A stretch of DNA of 64,000 nucleotides from an uncultured Lachnospiraceae bacterium (lineage in GTDB: Bacteria > Bacillota > Clostridia > Lachnospirales > Lachnospiraceae). The translations under genes and the position numbers were made by a program. A model generated the notes under the pieces. That model did not search any database, was not told where the DNA came from, and saw only the letters and a list, made by a program, of their open reading frames with translations. Below, in pieces: positions 42,109 to 50,885 of this stretch. Position 1 is the first letter of the stretch. Each line of letters opens with the position of its first letter. Where the stretch lies: positions 1-64,000 of the forward strand of contig CAJTRK010000002.1 in assembly GCA_910578475.1 (NCBI GenBank), read 5' to 3'.

Positions 42109-44994
42109 ATGGGGAAAAAAATTAGAAGAGCAATAGGAGCTATGTTGATGGCGATAGCAATCGCCGTCACACAGCTGCCTGTATCGGATGTAGAAGCGGA
42201 GGGAACCGCTGCGGATGGCGCAGCGGAAACCGCTTCTGTATCTGACTTTCAGGTGAATGGAACTACATTAGTAAAGTATAACGGCACGTCTGAGAACGTG
42301 TCTGTTTCTAATTATGTGGAAAAGATAGAATCAGAGGCTTTTGCCGGAAATGAATATATCCGTACCGTGACAATTGGTGATGGGGTGCTGAGCATTGGTT
42401 CCGGCGCTTTCAAAGGGTGCAGCCAGTTACAGTCAGTAGCGGTAGCGGATTCGGTAGAAACAATCGGTCAGGCTGCTTTTGCCGATTGTCCCTCTTTAAG
42501 CAGCGTCCAGATTGGCAAAGGCCTGAAAGAATTGGGTAACGGAGCTTTTGCGGGAGACAGCAGTCTGGCGTATGTGGATTTTGACAGCAAAAATCAGAAA
42601 TTTGTCTGCAGCGACGGCGCTATTTACAGCAAAGAGAACGGAGATACGCTGTATGCGCTTCTGGCAGGACGGCAGAACGGTCATTATGCCATGCCGGCGG
42701 AGGTCAGTTCAATTTGCGCTTACGCTTTCTGGGGCAATAAAAACTTGCAGAGCGTCGATATCAGCGGCAATGTAAATGAAATTTCGGCTTATGCTTTTTC
42801 AAACTGCTGTAATCTGAAGCTTGTCAACATTCCATATTCGGTAAGAACGATTTCTTTGAAAGCATTTGAAGACTGTGTCCGTCTGCGCAATATTACTATT
42901 CCGATTTCCGTCAGTTCCATACACAGCACAGCTTTTGACGGCTGTACGAAGCTGAACATTCATGCGGAAGAAGGCAGCGTGGCAAAGACTTTTGCGGATA
43001 CGTTGATTTTAGAAGATATTGAAGTGGCGGAGTATGAAGATACGCCGTTTGATACAGTGAATGATGTTATACCGGGAACAAATAATAATGAGGAAAATGC
43101 GGCGGAAGAAATCGATGTGGATTATTATCATGAAGTAACCCATATGAATCCGCTGGAATCGGAAGAGGATGCTTCCGTAAAAGGAAAGTCAAGAATCCTT
43201 GATAATCAGGTGTTTGTTTTCGTGGACAATGCCAGTGCGACCGTGAATACCGGTGAAGTGGATATCACGAAAACAGAAGGAATTGCAGTAGGCGATACCG
43301 GAGAGACGATTGCGAGCATTTCCGGCAATACGGGTAAAAAAGGTTCCGCGTTTCCGAAATATACGATTGTGAACGATACGGTTGTTGCGGACCAGGCTTA
43401 TTATCAAGACGGACGGACTTTTATCGAGATAGCGGAAACAGTGACGGAAATCGGTGACTTTGCGTTTGCGCGTTCGGCATTAACCAATATTCTGATACCG
43501 GAAGGGGTTACGCATATCGGATATGCGGCATTCTATCATTGTGAGGGGTTGACCGATGTAGTCATTCCTTCTACGGTTGTGGAAATTGAACCATCGGCAT
43601 TTGCGGGTACAGCATGGTTTCAGAATTGGGAGCAGAGCGGAAGCGGTGATTTTCTGATTGTCGGAGACGGAATTTTGTTAGGTTATCGCGGCGGAGACAG
43701 TATTGTGTCGATTCCGGAAGGCGTGAAAACCATTGGCGCGGATGCCTTTGCCTCTCATATGGGCATAACAAAAATTATTATACCGGACAGTGTGGAGACG
43801 ATAGGAGAGGGAGCCTTTGCCGGATGCGGAAATCTGGCTGCGGTGGAAGGCGGTCAGTCGCTGCGCCGGATAAAAGACCGGGCATTTCAGGGCTGTCCGC
43901 TCCAGAATATTAAAATTCCGGCTTCCGTAGAAGAAATCGGGCTGAGAGCTTATGACACGGCAGATTCCGTGAAAGAGGCAGGAAACGGTATTGTTATTTT
44001 TGAAGGAACCTCCCTGCCGAAGTTGTCTTATGAGGCTTCGTCCGGAAAGCTATACAATGATGCTTACAGAGGACTGGCGTTTGACGGCATTCACGCCGCG
44101 GTCGTACCAAAAAGGACGGACAGTTTTGAGAATACCGTGCTTGACAGCAGTTTAACGGGATTCCGGGGCGTTATCTGTAATGTGGATAATCAGGAGAAGT
44201 CTTTAAAAATCTGTCAGATGCAGCTGGATGGAGCATCGCTGGTTTCTTATCCCGATGTATTCAGAATCAATACAACGGATTATACACTTGATAAAGTACA
44301 GGTTCCAAGAACCGAAAATGCCGGACAGACGGCTGTTTCAAACGATATGACATCAGATGCTCTGGCCGGAAATGCGGACACGGAAGCGGAGATTTCCATT
44401 CATCTTGAAAGCAGTTCGATTGAGAACGAAGTGCTTGCCGGCGCTGTTCTGAATGGTGTTGAAGGCGGATATCTTCTTCGGATAACGGACAGCAATGAGG
44501 CGAAGAAAGCAATCCAAAAAGCTTATCAAGATATTTATGGCAATAAAAAACCGGCAAATCTGCTGGCTTATGAGATAACTTTACAGGAAACGGATACATC
44601 GATACCGATTACCGGACTTGGCAGACAGGAGATGGAAATTACGATTCCTTTTCCGAAGGGAATCGGAGCGGAAAATTTGCATGTGGTCTGTCTGGATGCC
44701 AATGGACAGCTGGAAGAAGCGGAGAGCAGAATCACTTCCGTAGACGGCGTTGACTGCATTACTTTTACGGCGAATCATTTTTCGGCATACGGCATTTATA
44801 ATTATTTATCCGGCAATACGGCGGTTGTGCATAACGGTCAGGCAGTCTTTACAAGTTCTTCCGGTATAAAAGATGTGTCGCCTGACACCGGAGATTACAG
44901 CATTCACCCGAAATGGTTTCTTGGAGTCGGATTATTCTTTACAGGGCTTGCAATGTTCTTATATAAAGGCAGAAAATTTAGAAAAACGGCATAA
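42109..44994 (+). CDS. BspA-like leucine-rich-repeat surface protein
   Basis: 961 residues, starting MGKKIRRAIGAMLMAIAIAV with a signal peptide. LRR_5 repeats (about 60-300 and 435-640) use IGSGAFKGC, IGQAAFADC and IGEGAFAGC patterns. The C-terminal beta domain (ITIPFPKGIG.. ITFTANHFSAYGIY) is homologous to that of the larger neighbour (ITIPLPDALI.. ISFTATHFSPYTIY). The sorting signal is SPDTG at 924-928, then GDYSIHPKWFL, hydrophobic segment and basic KGRKFRK. It begins 25 bp after the first LRR gene, forming one operon of two paralogues. A strong hairpin follows. Confidence 0.92.
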   Translation: MGKKIRRAIGAMLMAIAIAVTQLPVSDVEAEGTAADGAAETASVSDFQVNGTTLVKYNGTSENVSVSNYVEKIESEAFAGNEYIRTVTIGDGVLSIGSGAFKGCSQLQSVAVADSVETIGQAAFADCPSLSSVQIGKGLKELGNGAFAGDSSLAYVDFDSKNQKFVCSDGAIYSKENGDTLYALLAGRQNGHYAMPAEVSSICAYAFWGNKNLQSVDISGNVNEISAYAFSNCCNLKLVNIPYSVRTISLKAFEDCVRLRNITIPISVSSIHSTAFDGCTKLNIHAEEGSVAKTFADTLILEDIEVAEYEDTPFDTVNDVIPGTNNNEENAAEEIDVDYYHEVTHMNPLESEEDASVKGKSRILDNQVFVFVDNASATVNTGEVDITKTEGIAVGDTGETIASISGNTGKKGSAFPKYTIVNDTVVADQAYYQDGRTFIEIAETVTEIGDFAFARSALTNILIPEGVTHIGYAAFYHCEGLTDVVIPSTVVEIEPSAFAGTAWFQNWEQSGSGDFLIVGDGILLGYRGGDSIVSIPEGVKTIGADAFASHMGITKIIIPDSVETIGEGAFAGCGNLAAVEGGQSLRRIKDRAFQGCPLQNIKIPASVEEIGLRAYDTADSVKEAGNGIVIFEGTSLPKLSYEASSGKLYNDAYRGLAFDGIHAAVVPKRTDSFENTVLDSSLTGFRGVICNVDNQEKSLKICQMQLDGASLVSYPDVFRINTTDYTLDKVQVPRTENAGQTAVSNDMTSDALAGNADTEAEISIHLESSSIENEVLAGAVLNGVEGGYLLRITDSNEAKKAIQKAYQDIYGNKKPANLLAYEITLQETDTSIPITGLGRQEMEITIPFPKGIGAENLHVVCLDANGQLEEAESRITSVDGVDCITFTANHFSAYGIYNYLSGNTAVVHNGQAVFTSSSGIKDVSPDTGDYSIHPKWFLGVGLFFTGLAMFLYKGRKFRKTA

Positions 44995-45004
44995 GGAACG
45001 AAAG

Positions 45005-45046
45005 AAAACTCCCGGCATAAAATATGGAAAAAGCCGGGAGTTTTTT
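45005..45046 (+). terminator. Strong terminator hairpin containing the ribosome site of the next gene
   Basis: AAAACTCCCGGC (45005-45016) pairs with GCCGGGAGTTTT (45033-45044) around a 16-nt loop, with a T run to 45046. It ends the LRR operon. GGGAG in its 3' arm (45036-45040) lies 6 nt before ATG 45047 of the subtilase and is the only ribosome site there, so it would be hidden when the hairpin forms. Confidence 0.8.
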
Positions 45047-45934
45047 ATGTACCGCGTTAGAAAACAACTGGGTTGCAGCGAGCGTCTGCAGCAATCATGC
45101 AGAGGACCCGCGGTGACAGTGGCTGTATTGGATACCGGAATCTATCGGCATCCTGATTTAGCGGGGCGAATTGTAGCCTTTCAGGATTTCGTAAACAACC
45201 GAAGTGAAATATACGATGACAGTGGGCACGGAACGCATGTTGCAGGTTGTATTGGCGGAAGCGGCGTTATGTCCAGAGGGAAATTCAGGGGGATTGCGCC
45301 GCAGAGCCTTTTCTGCATCGGAAAAGTACTGGATAAGGACGGAGAAGGTTCTATTGACAGCATGTACCGCGGGCTTTTATGGGTAATTCAGAACCGCCTG
45401 CATTATCATATTCGTGTGCTGAACATTTCGGTCGGAATAGGAGAGCCTGATGATAAAGACAGAATCCTGGAAGTCGTCAGCCTTTTAGAGGCCGTCTGGC
45501 AGGCAGGAATTGTCGTCGTATGTGCGGCAGGAAACGCCGGTCCTGGAAACGGAACGATATCACCGCTCGGCAACAGTCGGAAAGTGATTACCGTAGGCTG
45601 TCATGAAGGCGGATATTTTGGCAATAGAAGAGGGTTGTGCGAAAGTTATTCCGGCAGGGGGGACAGCAACGATTCGATTAGAAAACCGGATATTGTGGCC
45701 CCCGGGACCGATATTTTTTCCTGTAATAACAGAGGGGGCAGCTATGTCAGGAAAAGCGGCACTTCGATGGCTACGCCAATCGTGTCGGGCACGGCAGCCC
45801 TGCTTTTACAGAAATACCCGTATATGAATAATGACCAGGTAAAAAGAAAAATGGTTTACAGTGCGAGAGACCTGGGAGAATCATGGAATAAACAGGGATG
45901 GGGAATGTTAGATATTGAGCGCCTGTTCTCGTAA
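45047..45934 (+). CDS. Subtilisin-like serine protease (S8), probably intracellular
   Basis: 295 residues without a signal peptide or propeptide, so it resembles intracellular subtilases. The catalytic set is D29 (AVLDTGI), H61 (SGHGTHVAG), the oxyanion Asn in CAAGNAG, and S240 (SGTSMATP). The frame continues upstream into the LRR gene but without a start codon, and ATG 45047 is the first usable one. It lies 1 nt after the T run of a strong hairpin that also holds its ribosome site. Clostridia contain several such proteases, including CspB types that act on spores; this one is not clearly that type. Confidence 0.88.
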   Translation: MYRVRKQLGCSERLQQSCRGPAVTVAVLDTGIYRHPDLAGRIVAFQDFVNNRSEIYDDSGHGTHVAGCIGGSGVMSRGKFRGIAPQSLFCIGKVLDKDGEGSIDSMYRGLLWVIQNRLHYHIRVLNISVGIGEPDDKDRILEVVSLLEAVWQAGIVVVCAAGNAGPGNGTISPLGNSRKVITVGCHEGGYFGNRRGLCESYSGRGDSNDSIRKPDIVAPGTDIFSCNNRGGSYVRKSGTSMATPIVSGTAALLLQKYPYMNNDQVKRKMVYSARDLGESWNKQGWGMLDIERLFS

Positions 45935-45939
45935 TATGC

Positions 45940-45968
45940 TTGACACAGCCCGTATGATTGTATACAAT
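45940..45968 (+). promoter_or_regulatory. gntR-icd promoter with embedded GntR-type operator
   Basis: TTGACA (45940-45945), 17-bp spacer, TACAAT (45963-45968). The -10 lies inside a perfect 12-bp palindrome, ATTGTATACAAT (45957-45968), which matches the GTATAC-centred sites of FadR-subfamily GntR regulators. A partial second copy, CATATACAAG, lies at 45974-45983, and a 14-bp palindrome ATGCCCGCGGGCAT at 45985-45998. Binding would block the promoter, so autorepression is likely. Confidence 0.7.
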
Positions 45969-46025
45969 TATACCATATACAAGGATGCCCGCGGGCATTC
46001 TTTATGATTGGTATAGGAGATAGAA

Positions 46026-46823
46026 ATGAACGACTATGATATTCGGAAAACAGTAAATGATAACTATTCTCTGCGCGGCAGAGTGTTTCAGAAAATCAGA
46101 GAGGATATTCTGAGCGGCAAATATAAGGAACATGAGGAATTGAAGGAAGTTGCCATCGGAGAAGAACTCGGAGTCAGCAGAACGCCTGTGAGGGAAGCAT
46201 TCCGGCAGTTGGAGCTGGAAGGGCTGATACAGATTATTCCGAACAAAGGAGCCTATGTAACAGGAATTACGGCGAAAGATGTAAAAGATATTTATATGAT
46301 TCGTTCTCTGTTAGAAGGGCTCTGTGCAAGAATGGCAACGAAAAAAATAACAGAGGAACAGTTGGAAGAAATGGAGGAGAACATCTATCTGGCGGAATTT
46401 CATGCGGGAAAGGGTCATATGGACCAGATGGCGGAGCTCGACAATCGCTTTCATGATATTCTTTATGAAGCGTGCGATTCTAAAATGTTAGAGCATCTTC
46501 TGCGTGATTTTCACCAGTATGTTCTCCGTGTCAGACAGAAAACGTTATCGACCAATACGCGCGGACGGGCTTCCAACAATGAACACCGACAGATTATGGA
46601 GGCAATTAAGTCGAAAGATGCCGGAAAGGCTGAACAGCTTGCCAACAAACATATGATTAATGCGTATGATAATATGGTAAAAAACGGGTTGTTTGAGATT
46701 TACGGCGAAGAAGCGGGAGAAGAAGCAAAAAGTAAAGGGACGAAAAATAAAGGAACAGAAAATAAAGGAACAGAAAATAAAGGAACAGAAAATAAAAGGA
46801 GAGATGCAAATGGAAAAAATTAA
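46026..46823 (+). CDS. GntR family regulator (FCD domain)
   Basis: 265 residues. Winged helix (about 17-85): SLRGRVFQKIREDILSGKYKEHEELKEVAIGEELGVSRTPVREAFRQLELEGLIQI. The FCD ligand domain (about 90-225) has IYMIRSLLEGLCARMA, the AELDNRFHDILYEAC block and a C-terminal NEHRQIMEAIKSKDAGKAEQLANKHM; His residues at both places fit metal-assisted binding of small carboxylates. The last ~25 residues are low-complexity (KGTEN repeats), encoded by a 15-bp tandem repeat, and overlap the icd start by 14 bp. This coupling suggests it controls icd in response to an organic acid. Confidence 0.9.
   Translation: MNDYDIRKTVNDNYSLRGRVFQKIREDILSGKYKEHEELKEVAIGEELGVSRTPVREAFRQLELEGLIQIIPNKGAYVTGITAKDVKDIYMIRSLLEGLCARMATKKITEEQLEEMEENIYLAEFHAGKGHMDQMAELDNRFHDILYEACDSKMLEHLLRDFHQYVLRVRQKTLSTNTRGRASNNEHRQIMEAIKSKDAGKAEQLANKHMINAYDNMVKNGLFEIYGEEAGEEAKSKGTKNKGTENKGTENKGTENKRRDANGKN
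46731..46790 (+). repeat. 15-bp tandem repeat at the gntR 3' end
   Basis: Three perfect copies of AATAAAGGAACAGAA occupy 46746-46790, with a degenerate copy before (46731-46745) and a partial one after. Each unit is five codons, so copy changes keep the gntR frame. The repeat ends 8 nt before the icd ribosome site. Confidence 0.75.
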
Positions 46824-48015
46824 AATGACGACGCCTTTGGTTGAAATGGACGGAGATGAGATGACAAGAATCCTCTGGAAAATGATTAAGGATGAATTGT
46901 TGCTGCCGTATATCGATTTAAAGACAGAATATTATGACCTCGGATTGGAATACCGCAATGAGACGAATGACCAGGTAACAATCGATTCGGCTGAGGCAAC
47001 GAAGAAATACGGCGTTGCGGTTAAATGTGCGACGATTACACCCAATGCGGCAAGGATGACAGAATACCAACTGAAAGAAATGTGGAAAAGTCCAAATGGT
47101 ACGATTCGTGCGGCGCTTGACGGAACCGTATTCCGCACACCGATTATTGTGAAAGGAATCGAACCCTGTGTAAAGAACTGGGAAAAACCGATTACGCTGG
47201 CCCGTCATGCTTACGGCGATGTCTATAAGAATACGGAAATCAAAGTGCCGGGAGCCGGAAAAGCGGAACTCGTATTTACGGCCAAAGACGGTACGGAAAT
47301 CAGAGAAACGATACATCAGTTCAGGGGAGCCGGCATTTTGCAGGGCATTCATAATACGGACGAGTCCATTACCAGCTTTGCGAAAGCATGTTTTAACTAT
47401 GCGCTCGATACAAAACAGGATTTGTGGTTCGCCACGAAGGATACGATATCCAAGAAATACGACCATCATTTCAAAGATATTTTTCAGGATATATACGAGA
47501 AAGAATATGAAGAGAAATTCAAAGAAGCGGGAATTGAATATTTTTACACCCTGATTGACGATGCGGTAGCAAGAGTCATGAAGGCAAAAGGCGGTTTTAT
47601 CTGGGCGTGCAAGAATTATGACGGGGATGTCATGAGCGATATGGTATCCTCCGCATTTGGTTCCCTTGCGATGATGACTTCCGTGCTCGTATCGCCTTCC
47701 GGCGTTTATGAGTATGAGGCTGCGCACGGAACCGTGCAGCGTCATTATTATAAACATTTGAAAGGAGAAGAAACCTCCACCAACTCCGTTGCGACAATTT
47801 TCGCATGGAGCGGCGCGCTCAGAAAGCGCGGAGAACTGGACGGAATCGAAGAACTTGTGAAATTTGCCGATAAGTTGGAGAAGGCGACGATTCAAACAAT
47901 TGAAAGCGGCAAAATGACAAAAGATTTGGCGCTGATTACTTCGCTGAAAGATGTTACCGTTTTGAACAGCGGGAATTTTATCAAAGCGGTAAAAGAAACA
48001 CTGGAGAGCTTATAA
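46810..48015 (+). CDS. icd: Isocitrate dehydrogenase (NADP), eukaryotic-like type
   Basis: 401 residues, starting MEKIKMTTPLVEMDGDEMTRILW. This start block, TITPNAARMTEYQLKEMWKSPNGTIRAALDGTVFRTPI and YEAAHGTVQRHY are those of the homodimeric type II (eukaryotic-like) NADP enzyme, which oxidises isocitrate to 2-oxoglutarate. D in DDAVARVMK and ISNDGDVMSDMV-like metal sites are present (here KNYDGDVMSDMV). ATG 46810 has GGAGA 7 nt upstream; ATG 46804 is too close to that site. It overlaps gntR by 14 bp. A terminator follows. Confidence 0.96.
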   Translation: MEKIKMTTPLVEMDGDEMTRILWKMIKDELLLPYIDLKTEYYDLGLEYRNETNDQVTIDSAEATKKYGVAVKCATITPNAARMTEYQLKEMWKSPNGTIRAALDGTVFRTPIIVKGIEPCVKNWEKPITLARHAYGDVYKNTEIKVPGAGKAELVFTAKDGTEIRETIHQFRGAGILQGIHNTDESITSFAKACFNYALDTKQDLWFATKDTISKKYDHHFKDIFQDIYEKEYEEKFKEAGIEYFYTLIDDAVARVMKAKGGFIWACKNYDGDVMSDMVSSAFGSLAMMTSVLVSPSGVYEYEAAHGTVQRHYYKHLKGEETSTNSVATIFAWSGALRKRGELDGIEELVKFADKLEKATIQTIESGKMTKDLALITSLKDVTVLNSGNFIKAVKETLESL

Positions 48016-48028
48016 GAAAAGAAAAGGA

Positions 48029-48079
48029 GCCGCCGGCATCATGGATAAAGAGCATCTGTGATGCGGCGGCGCTGTTTTT
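48029..48079 (+). terminator. icd terminator
   Basis: GCCGCCGGCATCA (48029-48041) pairs with TGATGCGGCGGC (48059-48070) with one bulged G, followed by GCTGTTTTTAT. The convergent ABC-F gene ends 43 bp further on. Confidence 0.75.
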
Positions 48080-48121
48080 ATCTTATAGGAAATTGCTGTA
48101 ATCTCAGCAGCCTGCGTTTTT

Positions 48122-50071
48122 TCATGTTTCAGACAGGCGTTCCCATTTTTCATAGAGCGATTCCAGTTCCGCCTCATTGCGTTCTTTTTCTTTGGACAAT
48201 TCCTGTAACTTTGCCACATTGGTGCAGATTTCAGGTTCAGCCATTTTCAGCTCTATTTCGGCATTTCGATTTTCCAATGCTTCGATGGCTTCTTCGCATT
48301 TCCTGATTTCGTTTTCTTTTTTGCGTATGGCAGCCTGCTGTTCTTTTTGGCTTTTCCAGTTCTGTTTGCTTTCCGAGTCCGATTTTTCAGAAGAAACGGC
48401 GGAGGCATTCTGCGAACCGGGAGCAGAAGAAGAGGCGGCCGCCGGAGCCGGAATTCCGGAAGCGGCTTCATTCTTTTTTTCCAGATAATATTCGTAGTCG
48501 CCCTGATATTCCGTCAATGTCTGCTTATGAAGTTCCAGAATGCGGCTTGCCGTCCGGTTGATAAAGTAACGGTCATGTGATACATAAAGCACCGTTCCGG
48601 TATAGCTGTTCAGGGCATCTTCCAGAATCTCTTTGGACATAATATCCAGATGGTTCGTCGGCTCGTCGAGAATCAGGAAATTAGATTCCGAGAGCATCAG
48701 TTTGGCAAGGGAGAGCCGTCCCCGTTCTCCGCCGCTCAGAGATTCTATTTTTTTAAAGACATCGTCTCCGGTAAACAGGAATGCCGCGAGCATATTTCGG
48801 ATTTCCGTATTATTCAGGAAAGGATATTCGTCAGATATTTCATCGAATAATGTTTTTTCGGGATGCAGAACATGGTGTTCCTGGTCATAGTAGCCGATTT
48901 CCACATTTGCGCCGAGACGAATCATACCTTCATCAGGCGGCAGTAATTCGTTGATTATTTTTAAAATAGTGGTTTTACCGGTTCCGTTATCGCCGATAAC
49001 GGCCACATGTTCACCGCGCCGGATATCAAAAGATAATTGTGTAAACAACGTCTGCGAGTCAAAAGCTTTGGAGATATTTTCCACATGAAGAACGTCGTTT
49101 CCGCTTAGAATCCGGGGTTCCAGATGCAGTTTCATGTCGTTTCGGACTTCTGTCGGTTTTTCCAGCACTTCAATTTTATCAAGCATTTTTTCACGGCTTT
49201 CCGCGCGTTTAATCGATTTTTCACGGTTAAAGGAGCGCAGCTTTTCGATGACTGCTTCCTGATGCCTGATTTCGCGCTGCTGATTCATATAGGCATGGTA
49301 CTGCGCAATACGCAGCATTTCCTTTTTGACGGCATAAGCGGAATAATTGCCGGTGAATACGGTCGCTTTTGTGTTGTCCAGCTCAATGACTTTACCGGCA
49401 ATGCGGTCCAGAAAATAGCGGTCATGGGAAACGAGGATAACGGCGCCTTTATAATTTAACAGATAAGTTTCCAGCCATGTGATGGAAGACATGTCCAGGT
49501 GGTTCGTCGGCTCGTCTAACATAATCAGGTCAGGCTTCTGTAAGAGAAGTTTACCGAGCGCGACACGGGTTTTCTGGCCGCCGGAGAGCGTTTCGATTGA
49601 TTTGGTAAATTCACTTTCTTCAAAGCCAAGCCCTTTCAAAACGCCGGTCAGTTCGCTCCTGTAAGCATAGCCGTTAGCGGATTCAAAAGCATGCGTGAGG
49701 TTGGAATAATGTTCCATCAGACCGGAAAGTGCCTCTTCGGAAGCGCTTTTCATCTGTAATTCCACGGTACGCATACGCTGCTCCAGTTCAACAATATTCT
49801 GCCTGACCGATAAGAGCTCGTCGTAGATGGTATTTTCACTGGAAACGGCCTGATGCTGTGAAAGATAGCCGATTGTCGTGTCTTTGGAAACTGTGACAGC
49901 GCCTTCGTCAGGAGCAAGTTCCTTCATGATAATGCGCAGCAGCGTCGTTTTGCCTGCGCCGTTAATGCCGACGATGGCGGCCTTATCATAAGCTTCGATA
50001 TGAAAGGACACGTCCTGCAGGACGGGTACTTCCTGAAAGGATTTATGTATATGATTCACGGACAGTATCAT
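48122..50071 (-). CDS. ABC-F family ATPase (ribosome-associated type)
   Basis: 649 residues from ATG 50071 (MILSVNHIHKSF), which has GGAGG 8 nt upstream; the ATG five codons earlier overlaps that site. Two ATPase halves: Walker A GINGAGKTT and GDNGTGKTT, signature LSGGQKTR and LSGGERGR, Walker B LIMLDEPTNHLD and FLILDEPTNHLD. The central linker (about 245-320) is charged and helical, and a C-terminal coiled coil (about 570-649) is present, as in Uup/YdiF-type members. No membrane domain is encoded. ABC-F proteins act on the ribosome; some give antibiotic protection, but nothing here marks this one as a resistance gene. Confidence 0.93.
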   Translation of the reverse strand: MILSVNHIHKSFQEVPVLQDVSFHIEAYDKAAIVGINGAGKTTLLRIIMKELAPDEGAVTVSKDTTIGYLSQHQAVSSENTIYDELLSVRQNIVELEQRMRTVELQMKSASEEALSGLMEHYSNLTHAFESANGYAYRSELTGVLKGLGFEESEFTKSIETLSGGQKTRVALGKLLLQKPDLIMLDEPTNHLDMSSITWLETYLLNYKGAVILVSHDRYFLDRIAGKVIELDNTKATVFTGNYSAYAVKKEMLRIAQYHAYMNQQREIRHQEAVIEKLRSFNREKSIKRAESREKMLDKIEVLEKPTEVRNDMKLHLEPRILSGNDVLHVENISKAFDSQTLFTQLSFDIRRGEHVAVIGDNGTGKTTILKIINELLPPDEGMIRLGANVEIGYYDQEHHVLHPEKTLFDEISDEYPFLNNTEIRNMLAAFLFTGDDVFKKIESLSGGERGRLSLAKLMLSESNFLILDEPTNHLDIMSKEILEDALNSYTGTVLYVSHDRYFINRTASRILELHKQTLTEYQGDYEYYLEKKNEAASGIPAPAAASSSAPGSQNASAVSSEKSDSESKQNWKSQKEQQAAIRKKENEIRKCEEAIEALENRNAEIELKMAEPEICTNVAKLQELSKEKERNEAELESLYEKWERLSET

Positions 50072-50180
50072 GTGAAGTTCCTCCATACTCGTTGTTTTCA
50101 GCGTTATTTTTCAGTTTACAGGGCAAAAGGGAAACTGTCAAATAGTTTGGATAAGATGGCGGGTAATTGTGCAGGAATGA

Positions 50181-50210
50181 TTGACATTCTTTCGGCAAAA
50201 GGCATATAAT
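50181..50210 (+). promoter_or_regulatory. rex promoter
   Basis: TTGACA (50181-50186), 18-bp spacer, TATAAT (50205-50210). It lies between divergent ABC-F and rex genes. No clear Rex operator (TTGTTAA..TTAACAA) is seen over it. Confidence 0.7.
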
Positions 50211-50245
50211 AAACATATTATTGATTGATACAGGAGGCAGCATCG

Positions 50246-50881
50246 GTGGAAGAAAAAGAGATTTCACAGGCTGTTATTGGCCGTCTGCCAAGATATTTCA
50301 GATATCTTGGGCAGCTTAAGGATGAGGGAACGGAAAGGGTGTCTTCGCAGGAATTAAGCGATATCATGAAGGTGACCGCCTCTCAGATTCGGCAGGATTT
50401 AAATCACTTTGGCGGGTTCGGTCAGCAGGGATATGGTTATAATGTCGGGTATTTATATGAGGAAATCGGCAAGATACTGGGTCTTGATAAAGAACATAAG
50501 CTGATTATTATCGGCGCGGGACATTTGGGGCAGGCGCTTGCCAATTATGTTAATTTTGAACGGAGAGGCTTTATTTTCTGCGGGATATTCGATAATAATC
50601 CCGCGGTTTACGGCATGAAAATTCGGGATATCGAAGTGCGCCCGATAGAAGAGATGGAAGCGTTTATCAGGAATAACAACATTGATATCGCGGTACTCAC
50701 CATACCGAAGCAGAGTGCGGCAGCCGTGGCGGAGCAGTTGGTTTCCTGCGGTATCAGGGCAATCTGGAATTTTGCGCATGTGGACTTAAATGTGCCGGAA
50801 GAAATTCAGGTGGAGAACGTCCATCTTCTCGACAGTTTGATGAAGCTTTCTTATAATCTGGCTTCTCACAGGAAGGAGTGA
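50246..50881 (+). CDS. rex: Redox-sensing transcriptional repressor Rex
   Basis: 211 residues from GTG 50246 with AGGAGG 8 nt upstream; a TTG seven codons earlier overlaps that site. N-terminal winged helix (IGRLPRYFRYL, VSSQELSDIMKVTASQIRQDLNHFGGFGQQGYGYNV) and a Rossmann NAD(H) domain (LIIIGAGHLGQALANY). C-terminal helix ends LMKLSYNLAS. Rex releases fermentation and NADH-oxidation genes when NADH rises; pckA, icd and others in this window are possible targets but show no obvious site. A downstream unknown gene begins 4 bp later. Confidence 0.96.
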   Translation: MEEKEISQAVIGRLPRYFRYLGQLKDEGTERVSSQELSDIMKVTASQIRQDLNHFGGFGQQGYGYNVGYLYEEIGKILGLDKEHKLIIIGAGHLGQALANYVNFERRGFIFCGIFDNNPAVYGMKIRDIEVRPIEEMEAFIRNNNIDIAVLTIPKQSAAAVAEQLVSCGIRAIWNFAHVDLNVPEEIQVENVHLLDSLMKLSYNLASHRKE

Positions 50882-50885
50882 TATC

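Noticed and set aside
44873..45046. Upstream extension of the subtilase reading frame into the LRR gene
   Set aside because: The frame is open but holds no ATG, GTG or TTG with a ribosome site; it overlaps the well-supported LRR sorting signal.
48122..50071. ABC-F gene as an antibiotic-resistance determinant
   Set aside because: General Uup/YdiF-type layout; no feature points to the resistance subgroups.
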